From Streptomyces griseoloalbus (GTDB taxonomy: Bacteria; Actinomycetota; Actinomycetes; Streptomycetales; Streptomycetaceae): 64,000 nucleotides of DNA. The position numbers and the translations under genes are program-made. The notes beneath the pieces are model-generated. The model was not told the DNA's origin, made no database searches, and worked only from the letters and a program-made list of their open reading frames with translations. How positions within the stretch are numbered: the first letter of the stretch is position 1; every line of letters starts with the position of its first letter. The stretch is from assembly GCA_014650015.1 (NCBI GenBank), contig BMUD01000022.1, forward strand, positions 59,295-123,294, read 5' to 3'. Shown piece after piece: positions 7,552 to 15,473 of this stretch.

Positions 7552-8034
7552 ATGACCACCGACGGATTCACCACGTGTCTCTGGTTCGACGGCCAGGCCG
7601 AGGAAGCCGCGAACTTCTACGTCTCCCTCTTCAAGGACTCGAGCCTCGGCCGGATCGTCCGGTACACCGGCACCGGGCCCGGTGCCGAGGGCAGCGTCCT
7701 CACCGTGGAGTTCACGGCCAACGGCCAGAAGTTCCTCGCGCTGAACGGCGGACCCGAGTTCAAGTTCAGCGAGGCGATCTCCTTCCAGATCGACTGCGCC
7801 GACCAGGCCGAGATCGACCACTACTGGGACAAGCTCGTCGAGGGCGGCGGCGAGCACGGCCCCTGCGGCTGGCTCAAGGACCGGTTCGGCGTCTCCTGGC
7901 AGGTCAACCCGGTGCGGCTGTCCGAGATGATCAGCGACCCGGACCGGGAGAAGGCGGACCGCGCCATGAAGGCCATGATGGCGATGGGCAAGCTCGACAT
8001 CGCGGAGCTGGAGAAGGCGTACGCGGGCGACTGA
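7552..8034 (+). CDS. VOC-superfamily PhnB-like protein
   Basis: 160-residue protein of the PhnB/3-demethylubiquinone-methyltransferase-like branch of the VOC superfamily: T-C-L-W-F-D-G-Q-A-E-E-A-A-N-F-Y near the start, a paired beta-alpha-beta-beta-beta fold, and W-Q-V-N-P (about 124-128) typical of the family. Such proteins are dimeric metal-binding or resistance-type enzymes; the substrate cannot be read from sequence. AGGAGG six bases ahead of ATG 7552 fixes the start. Monocistronic, divergent from the epoxide hydrolase. Confidence 0.85.
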   Translation: MTTDGFTTCLWFDGQAEEAANFYVSLFKDSSLGRIVRYTGTGPGAEGSVLTVEFTANGQKFLALNGGPEFKFSEAISFQIDCADQAEIDHYWDKLVEGGGEHGPCGWLKDRFGVSWQVNPVRLSEMISDPDREKADRAMKAMMAMGKLDIAELEKAYAGD

Positions 8035-8149
8035 CGGCCGGCGGGGGCGGGGCCCGACGGTGCACGGTTCCGCCCCTGTCCGCGCTCGGCCAGGATCTGT
8101 CTGCTGCCGGACCGCCGGTCACACGGCGGACAGCCTCGGCACCGGCCAC

Positions 8150-8608
8150 CGGCCGCGCCCTCGCGCTGCTTCTCCTCGGCCACCCGGGCGAGGCAGGCCT
8201 CCACGGGCAGCCCGCCGCCCTCCGCCGGGGCCGGAGGGCGGCGGCTTGAGGCAGCGACCGCACCAGCCCGGCCGCCTTGTCCGGCGCCGGCACGAGGGAC
8301 CGCTCACCGAAACCCTCCAGGTAGTCGCACAAGGTGGTGCCCGAGTGGGGCGCGCCCGTGCACCGGGCGAACCTGACCGAGCACCTCCCGGTTCTCCATC
8401 GCCAGGGAGTCGCCGGGATGGAGCACCGTGGGCGGGTCCACGGCCGCCGCACCGGCGGAGGCGGGGACCGCTGGTGGGTGGTGGCCGACGCCTGCGGCGA
8501 GGCGGGTGCCGGCGGCCCGGCCCCGGCCCCGGGCCCGGACGACGGATCGGTGCACGCGCCGAGCAGCGCGGCGGCGGGCACCACGGACACGATCCACGGC
8601 GTGCGCAC
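8150..8608 (-). pseudogene. Decayed lipoprotein gene
   Basis: The interval 8035-8773 has no intact gene, but a lipoprotein can be followed across frames on the minus strand. A GTG at 8608 opens a signal peptide with lipobox A-L-L-G-A-C-T-D; the reading then makes sense only in a second frame (A-A-V-D-P-P-T-V-L-H-P-G-D-S-L-A-M-E-N), back in the first (A-R-C-T-G-A-P-H-S-G-T-T-L-C-D-Y-L-E-G-F), and in a further frame (L-P-V-E-A-C-L-A-R-V-A-E-E-K). The cysteine and P-H spacing resembles septum-formation-domain lipoproteins. Several frameshifts are needed, so it is most likely dead; boundaries are approximate. Confidence 0.5.
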
Positions 8609-8773
8609 ACGGCGGCTGCCGCCCGGCCGGCGAAACGGCCCCCGGGCAAACACAGCCGGGGCCGGGACGGAAAGACCCACTTCGGGCCGGACGGCCGCTC
8701 GGCGCGCGGGCGGGAGCGGGGGTGGCTAGCGTGAGGAAACGGACCGACCATCCGTCCGGAGAGGGCCGCAGTC

Positions 8774-9568
8774 ATGGCCGTATCACCCGAAGGGGCCCCT
8801 TGCTGGGCCGACGCGATGTTCAACGACGTCGAGGAAGCCAAGGGCTTCTACGGGGACGTCCTCGGCTGGACCTTCGGCGGGGCGTCGTCGGAGTTCGGGC
8901 GCTACACCGAGGCCTACGTCGACGGGAAGGCGGTGGCGGCCGTCGTACCGCCCATGCCCGGGCAGGAGGGCACCTCGCAGTGGTGCCTCTACTTCGCGGC
9001 GCGGGACGCCGCCGCGACCGCCGCCCGGATCCGGGACAACTGCGGTGAGCTGCTGATGGAGCCGATGCAGGTCGGCGACTTCGGCACGATGTGCCTGGCG
9101 CGCGACCCCGGCGGGGTCCTCTTCGGCCTCTGGCAGGCCGGCACGCACGAGGGCTTCGGCGCGACGGCCGAGCCGGGCGCGTACTGCTGGGCGGAGGTCT
9201 TCACCCGTGAGCCGGAGAAGTCCGACGAATTCTTCCCCGCCCTCTTCTCCTACCGCTCGAAGCGGCTCGAGGGCGAGAGGGACTTCCGCGTCTACGACCT
9301 GGGGGAGCGCAGCGTCCTCGGCCGGATGAGGATGACGGACGACTTCCCGCCCGAGATGCCCCCGTACATCAACGTCTATTTCACCGTCGAGAACTGCGAC
9401 GAGGCGGTGGCACGGGCCACCGCGCGGGGCGGGGTGCTGCGGTTCGGTCCGGTGGACACGCCCTTCGGGCGGATCGCGGCGATCAGCGATCCGCAGGGCG
9501 CGCACTTCTCCGTGATCGACATCACCACCCTCGTGGGCGAGGTGCCGCAGACGACCGACGTGGGCTGA
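8774..9568 (+). CDS. VOC family protein with two glyoxalase-like domains
   Basis: 264 residues forming two tandem VOC domains (about 8-125 and 135-255). Typical strings are A-M-F-N-D-V-E-E-A-K-G-F-Y-G-D-V-L-G-W in the first and V-F-T-R-E-P-E-K-S-D-E-F-F in the second; D-P-Q-G-A-H-F-S-V-I-D is the C-terminal metal-site strand. It resembles the CFP30B/hydroxylase-type glyoxalases of actinobacteria; substrate unknown. GGAGAGG nine bases ahead supports ATG 8774. It follows the decayed lipoprotein region on the other strand. Confidence 0.87.
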   Translation: MAVSPEGAPCWADAMFNDVEEAKGFYGDVLGWTFGGASSEFGRYTEAYVDGKAVAAVVPPMPGQEGTSQWCLYFAARDAAATAARIRDNCGELLMEPMQVGDFGTMCLARDPGGVLFGLWQAGTHEGFGATAEPGAYCWAEVFTREPEKSDEFFPALFSYRSKRLEGERDFRVYDLGERSVLGRMRMTDDFPPEMPPYINVYFTVENCDEAVARATARGGVLRFGPVDTPFGRIAAISDPQGAHFSVIDITTLVGEVPQTTDVG

Positions 9569-9612
9569 GCGAGCCGGTCCCGCCCGGACGGGCAGCCCGC
9601 TCCGGCCATGGC

Positions 9613-10314
9613 ATGATCGGGCGCATGCGTGAACGTGTTGTGGCCGCGTGCGACGGGGCTTCGAAGGGAAATCCCGGACCCGCAGGCTGGGCCTGGGTGG
9701 TCGCCGATGCATCCGAGACGCCGGTGCGCTGGGAGGCGGGAGCCCTCGGCAGAGCCACCAACAACGTCGCCGAACTCACCGCCCTGGAGCGGCTGCTGGC
9801 GGCGACCGACCCCGCCGTGCCGCTCGAGGTCCGGATGGACTCGCAGTACGCCATGAAGGCCGTCACGACCTGGCTGCCCGGCTGGAAGCGCAACGGCTGG
9901 CGCACGGCGGCCGGCAAACCGGTCGCCAACCAGGAACTCGTCGTCCGCATCGACGACCTCCTGCAGAACCGCTCGGTGGAGTTCCGCTACGTCCCCGCCC
10001 ACCAGGCCGACGGCGACCGGCTCAACGACTTCGCCGACCGCGCGGCCAGCCAGGCGGCCACCGTTCAGGAGAACGCGGGCAGCGAGCTGGGCTCGCCCGA
10101 GCCGCCGCCCGCCCCGGACCGCCCGGCGGGCGGCGCGGCGAAGCGCAGGTCCGGCGCCGCCAAGGCACCCCGGCCGCGCGGCGGCTCCCCCGCCCGCACG
10201 ATCAAGGCCAAGTTCCCCGGCCGCTGCCTGTGCGGACGGCCCTACGCGGCCGGTGAACCCATCGCCAAGAACGACAAGGGCTGGGGCCACCCCGAGTGCG
10301 CCCAGGCGGCCTGA
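9613..10314 (+). CDS. rnhA: Ribonuclease HI with C-terminal Cys/His extension
   Basis: 233 residues. Residues 5-148 are an RNase H domain with all four metal-binding acids: D14 (A-C-D-G-A-S-K-G-N), E54 (N-N-V-A-E-L-T-A-L), D76 (M-D-S-Q-Y-A-M) and D139 (L-N-D-F-A-D-R), plus H130 in V-P-A-H-Q-A-D. It cuts the RNA strand of RNA-DNA hybrids. A Pro/Ala-rich linker (150-195) joins a C-terminal module, residues 200-233, with C205-x-C207 and H226-x-x-C229, which looks like a small metal-binding ribbon. ATG 9613 or 9625 could be the start; neither has a strong ribosome binding site. Confidence 0.9.
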   Translation: MIGRMRERVVAACDGASKGNPGPAGWAWVVADASETPVRWEAGALGRATNNVAELTALERLLAATDPAVPLEVRMDSQYAMKAVTTWLPGWKRNGWRTAAGKPVANQELVVRIDDLLQNRSVEFRYVPAHQADGDRLNDFADRAASQAATVQENAGSELGSPEPPPAPDRPAGGAAKRRSGAAKAPRPRGGSPARTIKAKFPGRCLCGRPYAAGEPIAKNDKGWGHPECAQAA

Positions 10315-10393
10315 CCCGCGCGCAGGGCGGGTGCGGCCGCACCAAGGGCGGAGCGGTACGCCGGCCGGTCCCGGCGGATGACAGACTGACGTC

Positions 10394-11377
10394 ATGGACG
10401 AGCGCACATTCGACAGGTCGGGTCAGCACGCCTCCGTGGTCGGTCTCGGCACGTGGCAACTGGGAGCGGACTGGGGCGACGTGGACGACAAGGAAGCCCT
10501 CACGGTCCTGGAGACCGCGGCCGAGTCGGGGGTCACCTTCTTCGACACCGCCGACGTCTACGGCGACGGACGCAGCGAGCAGACCATCGCGTCCTTCCTG
10601 AGCGGCCGGCCCGATCTGCACGTGCTGGTCGCCACCAAGATGGGCCGCCGGGTCGACCAGATCCCCGAGAACTACGTCCTGGACAACTTCCGCGCCTGGA
10701 ACGACCGCTCGCGCCGCAACCTCGGCGTCGACCGCGTCGACCTGGTGCAGCTGCACTGCCCGCCGACCCCCGTGTACTCCACCGACGAGGTGTTCGACGC
10801 CCTCGACACCCTGGTGGAGGAGGAGCGCGTCGCCGCCTACGGCGTCAGCGTGGAGACCTGCGCCGAGGCCCTCACCGCGATCGCCCGGCCGAACGTGGCG
10901 AGCGTGCAGATCATCCTCAACCCGTTCCGCATGAAGCCCCTGCGCGAGGTGCTCCCGGCCGCCCGTGCGGCCGGCGTCGGCATCATCGCCCGCGTCCCGC
11001 TGGCCTCCGGACTGCTGTCCGGCAAGTACACCAAGGACACCGTCTTCCCCGAGAACGACCACCGCACCTACAACCGGCACGGCGAGTCCTTCGACCAGGG
11101 CGAGACCTTCTCCGGCGTCGACTACGCGACCGGTGTCGAGGCCGCCGCCGAGTTCGCCGCGCTCGCCCCCGAGGGATACACGCCGGCCCAGCTGGCGCTG
11201 CGCTGGATCATCCAGCAGCCCGGCGTCACCACCGTCATCCCCGGCGCCCGCTCGCCCGAACAGGCCCGCGCCAACGCGGCGGCCGCCCGGCTGCCGGAGC
11301 TGTCCGAGGCGACCCTCACGGCGATCCGGGACCTCTACGAGCGGCGGATCAAGGAGCAGGTAGAGGCCCGCTGGTAG
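10394..11377 (+). CDS. Aldo/keto reductase
   Basis: 327-residue TIM-barrel NAD(P)H-dependent oxidoreductase. The catalytic tetrad is visible: D and Y in F-F-D-T-A-D-V-Y-G-D-G, K in V-A-T-K-M-G-R-R, and H in V-D-L-V-Q-L-H-C-P. The C-terminal coenzyme region V-T-T-V-I-P-G-A-R-S-P-E-Q is intact. It reduces an aldehyde or ketone in the cytoplasm; substrate unknown. Single gene after the RNase HI gene, 79 bases apart. Confidence 0.9.
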   Translation: MDERTFDRSGQHASVVGLGTWQLGADWGDVDDKEALTVLETAAESGVTFFDTADVYGDGRSEQTIASFLSGRPDLHVLVATKMGRRVDQIPENYVLDNFRAWNDRSRRNLGVDRVDLVQLHCPPTPVYSTDEVFDALDTLVEEERVAAYGVSVETCAEALTAIARPNVASVQIILNPFRMKPLREVLPAARAAGVGIIARVPLASGLLSGKYTKDTVFPENDHRTYNRHGESFDQGETFSGVDYATGVEAAAEFAALAPEGYTPAQLALRWIIQQPGVTTVIPGARSPEQARANAAAARLPELSEATLTAIRDLYERRIKEQVEARW

Positions 11378-11469
11378 CAGCGGGGACGCGGCCGGCCCTG
11401 GAGAGGACGGCGGCTTTCGGGGCACCCGGGTGAGCAGGCGGACCGATGGCGCACACCGAGGGAGGCACC

Positions 11470-11967
11470 GTGTCGGATGCGGAGCGGGGCCGGACCAGGC
11501 GCAGGGGGCGCAACGAGACCGAGGAGGAGAGAGCGGACCGGATGTGGCAGGAGCTCATCCAGGAGGTCCGCGTGGCCCAGATGGGTGTGCAGATCCTCTT
11601 CGGTTTCCTGCTGACCGTCGTGTTCACCCCGACCTACGCCACCCTGTCCGACACCGACCAGACGATCTACATCGTGACGGTGGTGCTGGGCGCCTGCGCC
11701 ACCGGGGCGCTCATCGGGCCGGTGGCGCTGCACCGGCTCGTCTCCGGACGGCTCATCAAACCGCAGGCGGTGCAGTGGGCCTCCCGTCTCACCCTGCTCG
11801 GCCTCCTGCTGCTGCTCGCCACCACCAGCGCCTCACTGCTGCTCATACTGCGCGTGGCCTCCCACGACGGCTTCGTCCCGTACCTGGTCGCCGGAGTGGT
11901 GTGCTGGTACCTGCTGTGCTGGTTCGGCTGGCCGATGTGGACCCGGCACCGTCACACCACGCGGTGA
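11470..11967 (+). CDS. DUF6328 membrane protein
   Basis: 165 residues. An acidic/basic N-terminal 30 residues (R-N-E-T-E-E-E-R-A-D-R-M-W) is followed by Q-M-G-V-Q-I-L-F-G-F-L-L and four predicted membrane helices, matching the DUF6328 family (unknown function, common in actinobacteria). GTG 11470 is preferred over ATG 11446 because GAGGGAGG lies four bases ahead of it. It is followed by a strong hairpin shared with the convergent SsgA-like gene. Confidence 0.8.
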   Translation: MSDAERGRTRRRGRNETEEERADRMWQELIQEVRVAQMGVQILFGFLLTVVFTPTYATLSDTDQTIYIVTVVLGACATGALIGPVALHRLVSGRLIKPQAVQWASRLTLLGLLLLLATTSASLLLILRVASHDGFVPYLVAGVVCWYLLCWFGWPMWTRHRHTTR

Positions 11968-11995
11968 GGGCGGGCGGGCCCGGGGCCGCCCGCCC
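11968..11995. terminator. GC-rich bidirectional hairpin
   Basis: Perfect 10-base arms GGGCGGGCGG (11968-11977) and CCGCCCGCCC (11986-11995) with an eight-base loop, immediately after the DUF6328 stop and before the end of the convergent SsgA-like gene. Likely terminates both. Confidence 0.6.
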
Positions 11996-12006
11996 CGGGC
12001 GCGGGC

Positions 12007-12429
12007 TCAGCTCCCGGCGAGGACGTCCGCGAGGAAGTCGTCGACGCGCACCTCCTCGCACCCCGGCGCGACCATCCGGCGGGTCTCGTGCAGGAACGCG
12101 CCGATGGTCTCGGCCCAGGCGAACACCACCGCGTGGTGCCGGCCGCCGTCGCCGTGGGCCTCGCCGAGGAACTCCATGCGCAGCTCCCGCCCCGCACCCC
12201 GGGACTCCGGGCGCAGCCGTACGTCCCCGATCCCGACCGGGCGGGTGAGACCCTCGGTGATCATCTCCCGGTCCAGCTGCCAGCGCGCGAGGACCCGGCC
12301 GTCGTGACTGAAGACGACGGTGACGGCGAACGGGTCGGACGGGTCGTAACTCAGGTGGGCGAGCACGGGGAAGCGATCCGCGGCGCCCGCCTGGAGCTCC
12401 ACCACCAGGGTCTTGTTCAACGAGTTCAC
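12007..12429 (-). CDS. SsgA-like sporulation/cell-division regulator (SALP)
   Basis: 140-residue protein of the actinomycete-specific SsgA-like family: residues 20-130 carry F-P-V-L-A-H-L-S-Y-D-P-S-D-P-F-A-V, L-D-R-E-M-I-T-E-G-L and the family C-terminal F-L-H-E-T-R-R-M-V. SALPs control septum-site choice, peptidoglycan remodelling and spore maturation in sporulating hyphae. Position fits SsgC of S. coelicolor (memory; other SALPs not excluded). A SigB-type promoter lies at 12466-12489, 37 bases ahead of the ATG, suggesting stress or osmotic control of this morphogenetic gene. Confidence 0.88.
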   Translation of the reverse strand: MNSLNKTLVVELQAGAADRFPVLAHLSYDPSDPFAVTVVFSHDGRVLARWQLDREMITEGLTRPVGIGDVRLRPESRGAGRELRMEFLGEAHGDGGRHHAVVFAWAETIGAFLHETRRMVAPGCEEVRVDDFLADVLAGS

Positions 12430-12465
12430 CAGAGGCCTCCGGGAAGTACGACGTAGAGCCCTCTA

Positions 12466-12489
12466 GTACCCCGCATCCGCGCAAGATGC
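12466..12489 (-). promoter_or_regulatory. Candidate SigB-type promoter for the SsgA-like gene
   Basis: On the minus strand: GCAT, 14-base spacer, GGGTAC (plus-strand 12486-12489 and 12466-12471). The transcript would have a leader of about 30 bases before the ATG at 12429. Confidence 0.45.
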
Positions 12490-12533
12490 TCAGCTCCATG
12501 GGTGAATCGCCCGCGCCCCGAGCCGCCCCGGCG

Positions 12534-13505
12534 TCAGGCGAACGCCTCCCGCAGTGCCGGCAGCAGTGTCTTCTCCGACCAGTCCAGGTACCGAGGCTGC
12601 GAATCGCCGCCGATCTGGACCAGGGCGATCTCGGTGAAGCCGGCCTCGGCGTAGGGGCGGACGGCCTCGACGAAGTCCGCCGGGTCGCTGCCGCACGGGA
12701 TGGACCCGGCGACGTCGTCGGGCCGGACGAACCGGGTCGCCGACTCGAAGGAATCCGGATGCGGCAGCTCGGAGTTGACCTTCCAGCCGTTGCCGAACCA
12801 GCGGAACTGGGAGTGGGCGCGTTCGACGGCCGCGTCCCGGTCGGGGTCGTAGCAGACCGGCAGCTGCCCCACCCGCGGTTTGCCCTCCCCGCCGTGCCGG
12901 TCGAAGGCGTCGAGCAGCTCCGCCTCCGGCTCCGTGGCGATCACCAGGTCGGCGAGCCGGCCCGCGAGGGCGCAGGAACGCTTCCCGGACACCGCGATGC
13001 CGATCGGCGGCGGTTGGTCCGGCAGGTCCCACAACCGGGCCGACTCGACGTCGAAGTGGGTGCCCCGGTGGTTCACATGGCCGCCCTCGAACAGGGCCCG
13101 GATGATCCCGACCGCCTCCTCGAGCATCTCGTGCCGCACGTCCACGGCCGGCCAGCCGCCGCCCACCACATGCTCGTTGAGGTTCTCCCCGGAACCGAGC
13201 CCCAGCCGGAACCGGCCCTCGGACAGCAGCTGCAGGGTCGCCGCCTTCTGCGCCACCACCGCCGGGTGGTAGCGGAACGTCGGACACGTCACGTACGTCA
13301 TCAGCGGAATCCGCGAGGTGGCCTGCGCGGCGGCGCCGAGCACGCTCCAGGCGTACGGCGCGTGACCCTGCGTGCCCAGCCAGGGGAAGTAGTGGTCCGA
13401 GGTCACCGAGAAGTCGAAGCCGGCCTCCTCGGCCCGCACCACATGGTCGACCAGCTCACGCGGCCCGGCCTGCTCGGTCATCATCGTGTATCCGATACGC
13501 ACCAT
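12534..13505 (-). CDS. LLM-class F420-dependent oxidoreductase (TIGR03557-like)
   Basis: 323-residue luciferase-like (beta/alpha)8 protein. It opens with V-R-I-G-Y-T-M-M-T-E-Q-A-G-P and has the family strings S-V-T-S-D-H-Y-F-P-W and L-G-L-G-S-G-E-N-L-N-E-H, close to F420-dependent glucose-6-phosphate dehydrogenase-like proteins. It likely transfers hydride between F420 and an unknown substrate. ATG 13505 is chosen because homology begins there although the frame is open much further. It is divergent from the serine hydrolase gene (13578) across 72 bases. Confidence 0.87.
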   Translation of the reverse strand: MVRIGYTMMTEQAGPRELVDHVVRAEEAGFDFSVTSDHYFPWLGTQGHAPYAWSVLGAAAQATSRIPLMTYVTCPTFRYHPAVVAQKAATLQLLSEGRFRLGLGSGENLNEHVVGGGWPAVDVRHEMLEEAVGIIRALFEGGHVNHRGTHFDVESARLWDLPDQPPPIGIAVSGKRSCALAGRLADLVIATEPEAELLDAFDRHGGEGKPRVGQLPVCYDPDRDAAVERAHSQFRWFGNGWKVNSELPHPDSFESATRFVRPDDVAGSIPCGSDPADFVEAVRPYAEAGFTEIALVQIGGDSQPRYLDWSEKTLLPALREAFA

Positions 13506-13577
13506 GCCGCCCGGGTCCCCGCCCGCGCTCGGGGAAAACGGTGGATCACCCGCCGGTGCCCCGGGCAGGATGCCCTT

Positions 13578-15035
13578 ATGACCGCCCGCCCGCTCCCCGT
13601 CGCCACCCCTGCCGCCCAGGGCGTCGACGCCGCCGGCGTCCACGCCTTCCTCGACGCCCTCGAAGCCGCCCCCGACATCGAGCCGCACAGCCTGATGATC
13701 CTGCGCCACGGCCGGCTCGTGGCCTCCGGCTGGTGGGCGCCGTACACCGCCGGACGCCCGCATCTGCTGTACTCGCTCAGCAAGAGCTTCACCGCCACCG
13801 CCGCCGCTCTCGCCGAGGACGAGGGGCTGATCGACTTCGACGCCCCGGTGCTGTCGTACTTCCCGGAGTTCGAGGCCGACATCAGCGACCCGCGCAGCCG
13901 GGCGATCCTGGTCCGGCATGTGGCGTCCATGGCCAGCGGACACGAGAGCGAGACCGTCGACGCGGCGTACGGCACCGACCCCGCCGAACCCGTGCGCGGT
14001 TTCCTGCTCCAGCCGCCGCAGCGCGACCCGGGGACCGTCTTCGCGTACAACCAGCCCTGCACGTACACGCTCGGCGCGATCGTGCAGCGGGTCACCGGGC
14101 AGTCGCTCACCGCCTATCTGCGGCCCCGGCTCCTCGACCCGCTGGGCATCGGTGAGGCGCTGTGGCTGCGGGACCGCACCGGCCGGGAGATCGGCTTCAG
14201 CGGACTGCACGCCGCCACCGACGCGGTCGCGCGCCTCGGCCTGCTGTATCTCGACGACGGGGTGTGGCAGGGCGAGCGGCTGCTGCCCGAGGGATGGGTC
14301 GCCCGCGCCTCACGCCCTCACCTACCGACCGCCGGGGCCATGGGGGCGGACGACCGGCAGGACTGGGACCGCGGCTACGGACACCAGTTCTGGATGTCCC
14401 GGCACGGTTTCCGGGGCGACGGGGCGTACGGCCAGTTCTGCCTCGTACTGCCCGGGCACGACGCGGTGATCGCCGCGACGACGGCGACCGACCGGATGCA
14501 GGAGTACCTGGACCTGGTCTGGCGGCATCTCCTGCCCGCCTTCCGCCCCGGTCCGCTGTCCGGCCGGGAGGACGCGGACACCGCCCTGCGCGAACGCCTC
14601 GACCGGCTCGCCCTGCGACCGGCCAAGGGCAGCCCCGTACCGCCGGAGCGGGCGGGAGACTGGTCCGGCGCCGCGTTCACCCCGTACGGCGGGATCTGCG
14701 GGGACCAGCCGACACTGACCGCGGCCGAGGTCACGGCGGACGCCGACGGCGGCTGGACGATCGGCCTCACCGACGACCGCCACCGGCTCGGCGCACGGCT
14801 CGGCGGGCAGGGGTGGACCGTCACCGAACAGCCCCTCCCGACGGCCGTGAGCGGCGGCTGGACCGACGGCGACACCCTCGCCGCGGACGTGGTGTTCCTG
14901 GAGACACCGCACCGCCTGACGGTGACGTGCTCCCTCACCGACCGGACCTTCACCGCCCGCTGGCACACCCGTCCGCTGCACGAGCGGCCCCTGCGGGGGA
15001 TGCGTGCCCCACGGGGGCCGCACGGCTCAGCCTGA
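13578..15035 (+). CDS. Serine hydrolase, class C beta-lactamase family
   Basis: 485 residues without a signal peptide. The beta-lactamase/esterase domain is at about 10-375: nucleophile motif S66-L-S-K69 in Y-S-L-S-K-S-F, second motif Y157-N158 in F-A-Y-N-Q-P, and a glycine-rich third motif near H-G-F-R-G-D-G. Residues 375-485 form a separate beta-rich C-terminal domain with Y-G-G-I-C-G-D-Q. Members include esterases and D-aminopeptidases; antibiotic resistance is not implied. AGGA about nine bases ahead supports ATG 13578. Its last nine bases overlap the convergent kinase-fragment gene. Confidence 0.87.
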   Translation: MTARPLPVATPAAQGVDAAGVHAFLDALEAAPDIEPHSLMILRHGRLVASGWWAPYTAGRPHLLYSLSKSFTATAAALAEDEGLIDFDAPVLSYFPEFEADISDPRSRAILVRHVASMASGHESETVDAAYGTDPAEPVRGFLLQPPQRDPGTVFAYNQPCTYTLGAIVQRVTGQSLTAYLRPRLLDPLGIGEALWLRDRTGREIGFSGLHAATDAVARLGLLYLDDGVWQGERLLPEGWVARASRPHLPTAGAMGADDRQDWDRGYGHQFWMSRHGFRGDGAYGQFCLVLPGHDAVIAATTATDRMQEYLDLVWRHLLPAFRPGPLSGREDADTALRERLDRLALRPAKGSPVPPERAGDWSGAAFTPYGGICGDQPTLTAAEVTADADGGWTIGLTDDRHRLGARLGGQGWTVTEQPLPTAVSGGWTDGDTLAADVVFLETPHRLTVTCSLTDRTFTARWHTRPLHERPLRGMRAPRGPHGSA

Positions 15036-15341
15036 GCCCGGCCGGAACGTCCGCAGGACGGTCCACAGGAAGCCGGCCTCGACGACGGCCCCGACCACGG
15101 TGGCGGTCCGGCCGGGGCACGGCCGGGACATGCTCTCGGCCGTCCGCAGGACGCGGGAGGGTGCGCGGCGGGCGGCGTCACCGGCGTCCCGCGGGATCCA
15201 GGTCCTGGCGACCGGACACGGGTGTCCGGTCCGCACGTCGTCGGCGTACCAGCACACGCGGTGGGTCTCGCGGTGGGTGATCTCGACCAGCCGGTACCGT
15301 CCGGCGACCGACCGGTCCGCGGAGACGTGCGCCCCGCCCAT
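15027..15341 (-). CDS. Stand-alone Ser/Thr protein kinase N-lobe fragment
   Basis: 104 residues resembling only the start of Streptomyces Hanks-type kinases: G-R-Y-R-L-V-E-I-T-H-R-E-T-H-R-V-C-W-Y, then a beta-rich stretch with R-A-P-S-R-V-L-R-T-A-E, and G-R-T-A-T-V-V-G-A-V-V-E-A-G. It stops where the hinge to the C-lobe would begin, so it has no catalytic loop or activation segment. The ATG at 15341 has GAGGGA seven bases ahead, so it could still be translated. It is either a truncated remnant or a small regulatory kinase-like protein; I cannot tell which. Confidence 0.55.
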   Translation of the reverse strand: MGGAHVSADRSVAGRYRLVEITHRETHRVCWYADDVRTGHPCPVARTWIPRDAGDAARRAPSRVLRTAESMSRPCPGRTATVVGAVVEAGFLWTVLRTFRPGSG

Positions 15342-15473
15342 GGCCATCCCTCGTCGAACCACTGGTTCCCGCTCTTCCCCAGAGGTACGGGGGGTGAGGC
15401 GGGGTCCGTTCAACGAGACGGCCGACGGGTGAAGCGGCGGGACGATTTCCGGCCACGGGGGCGGCCGGGACGC

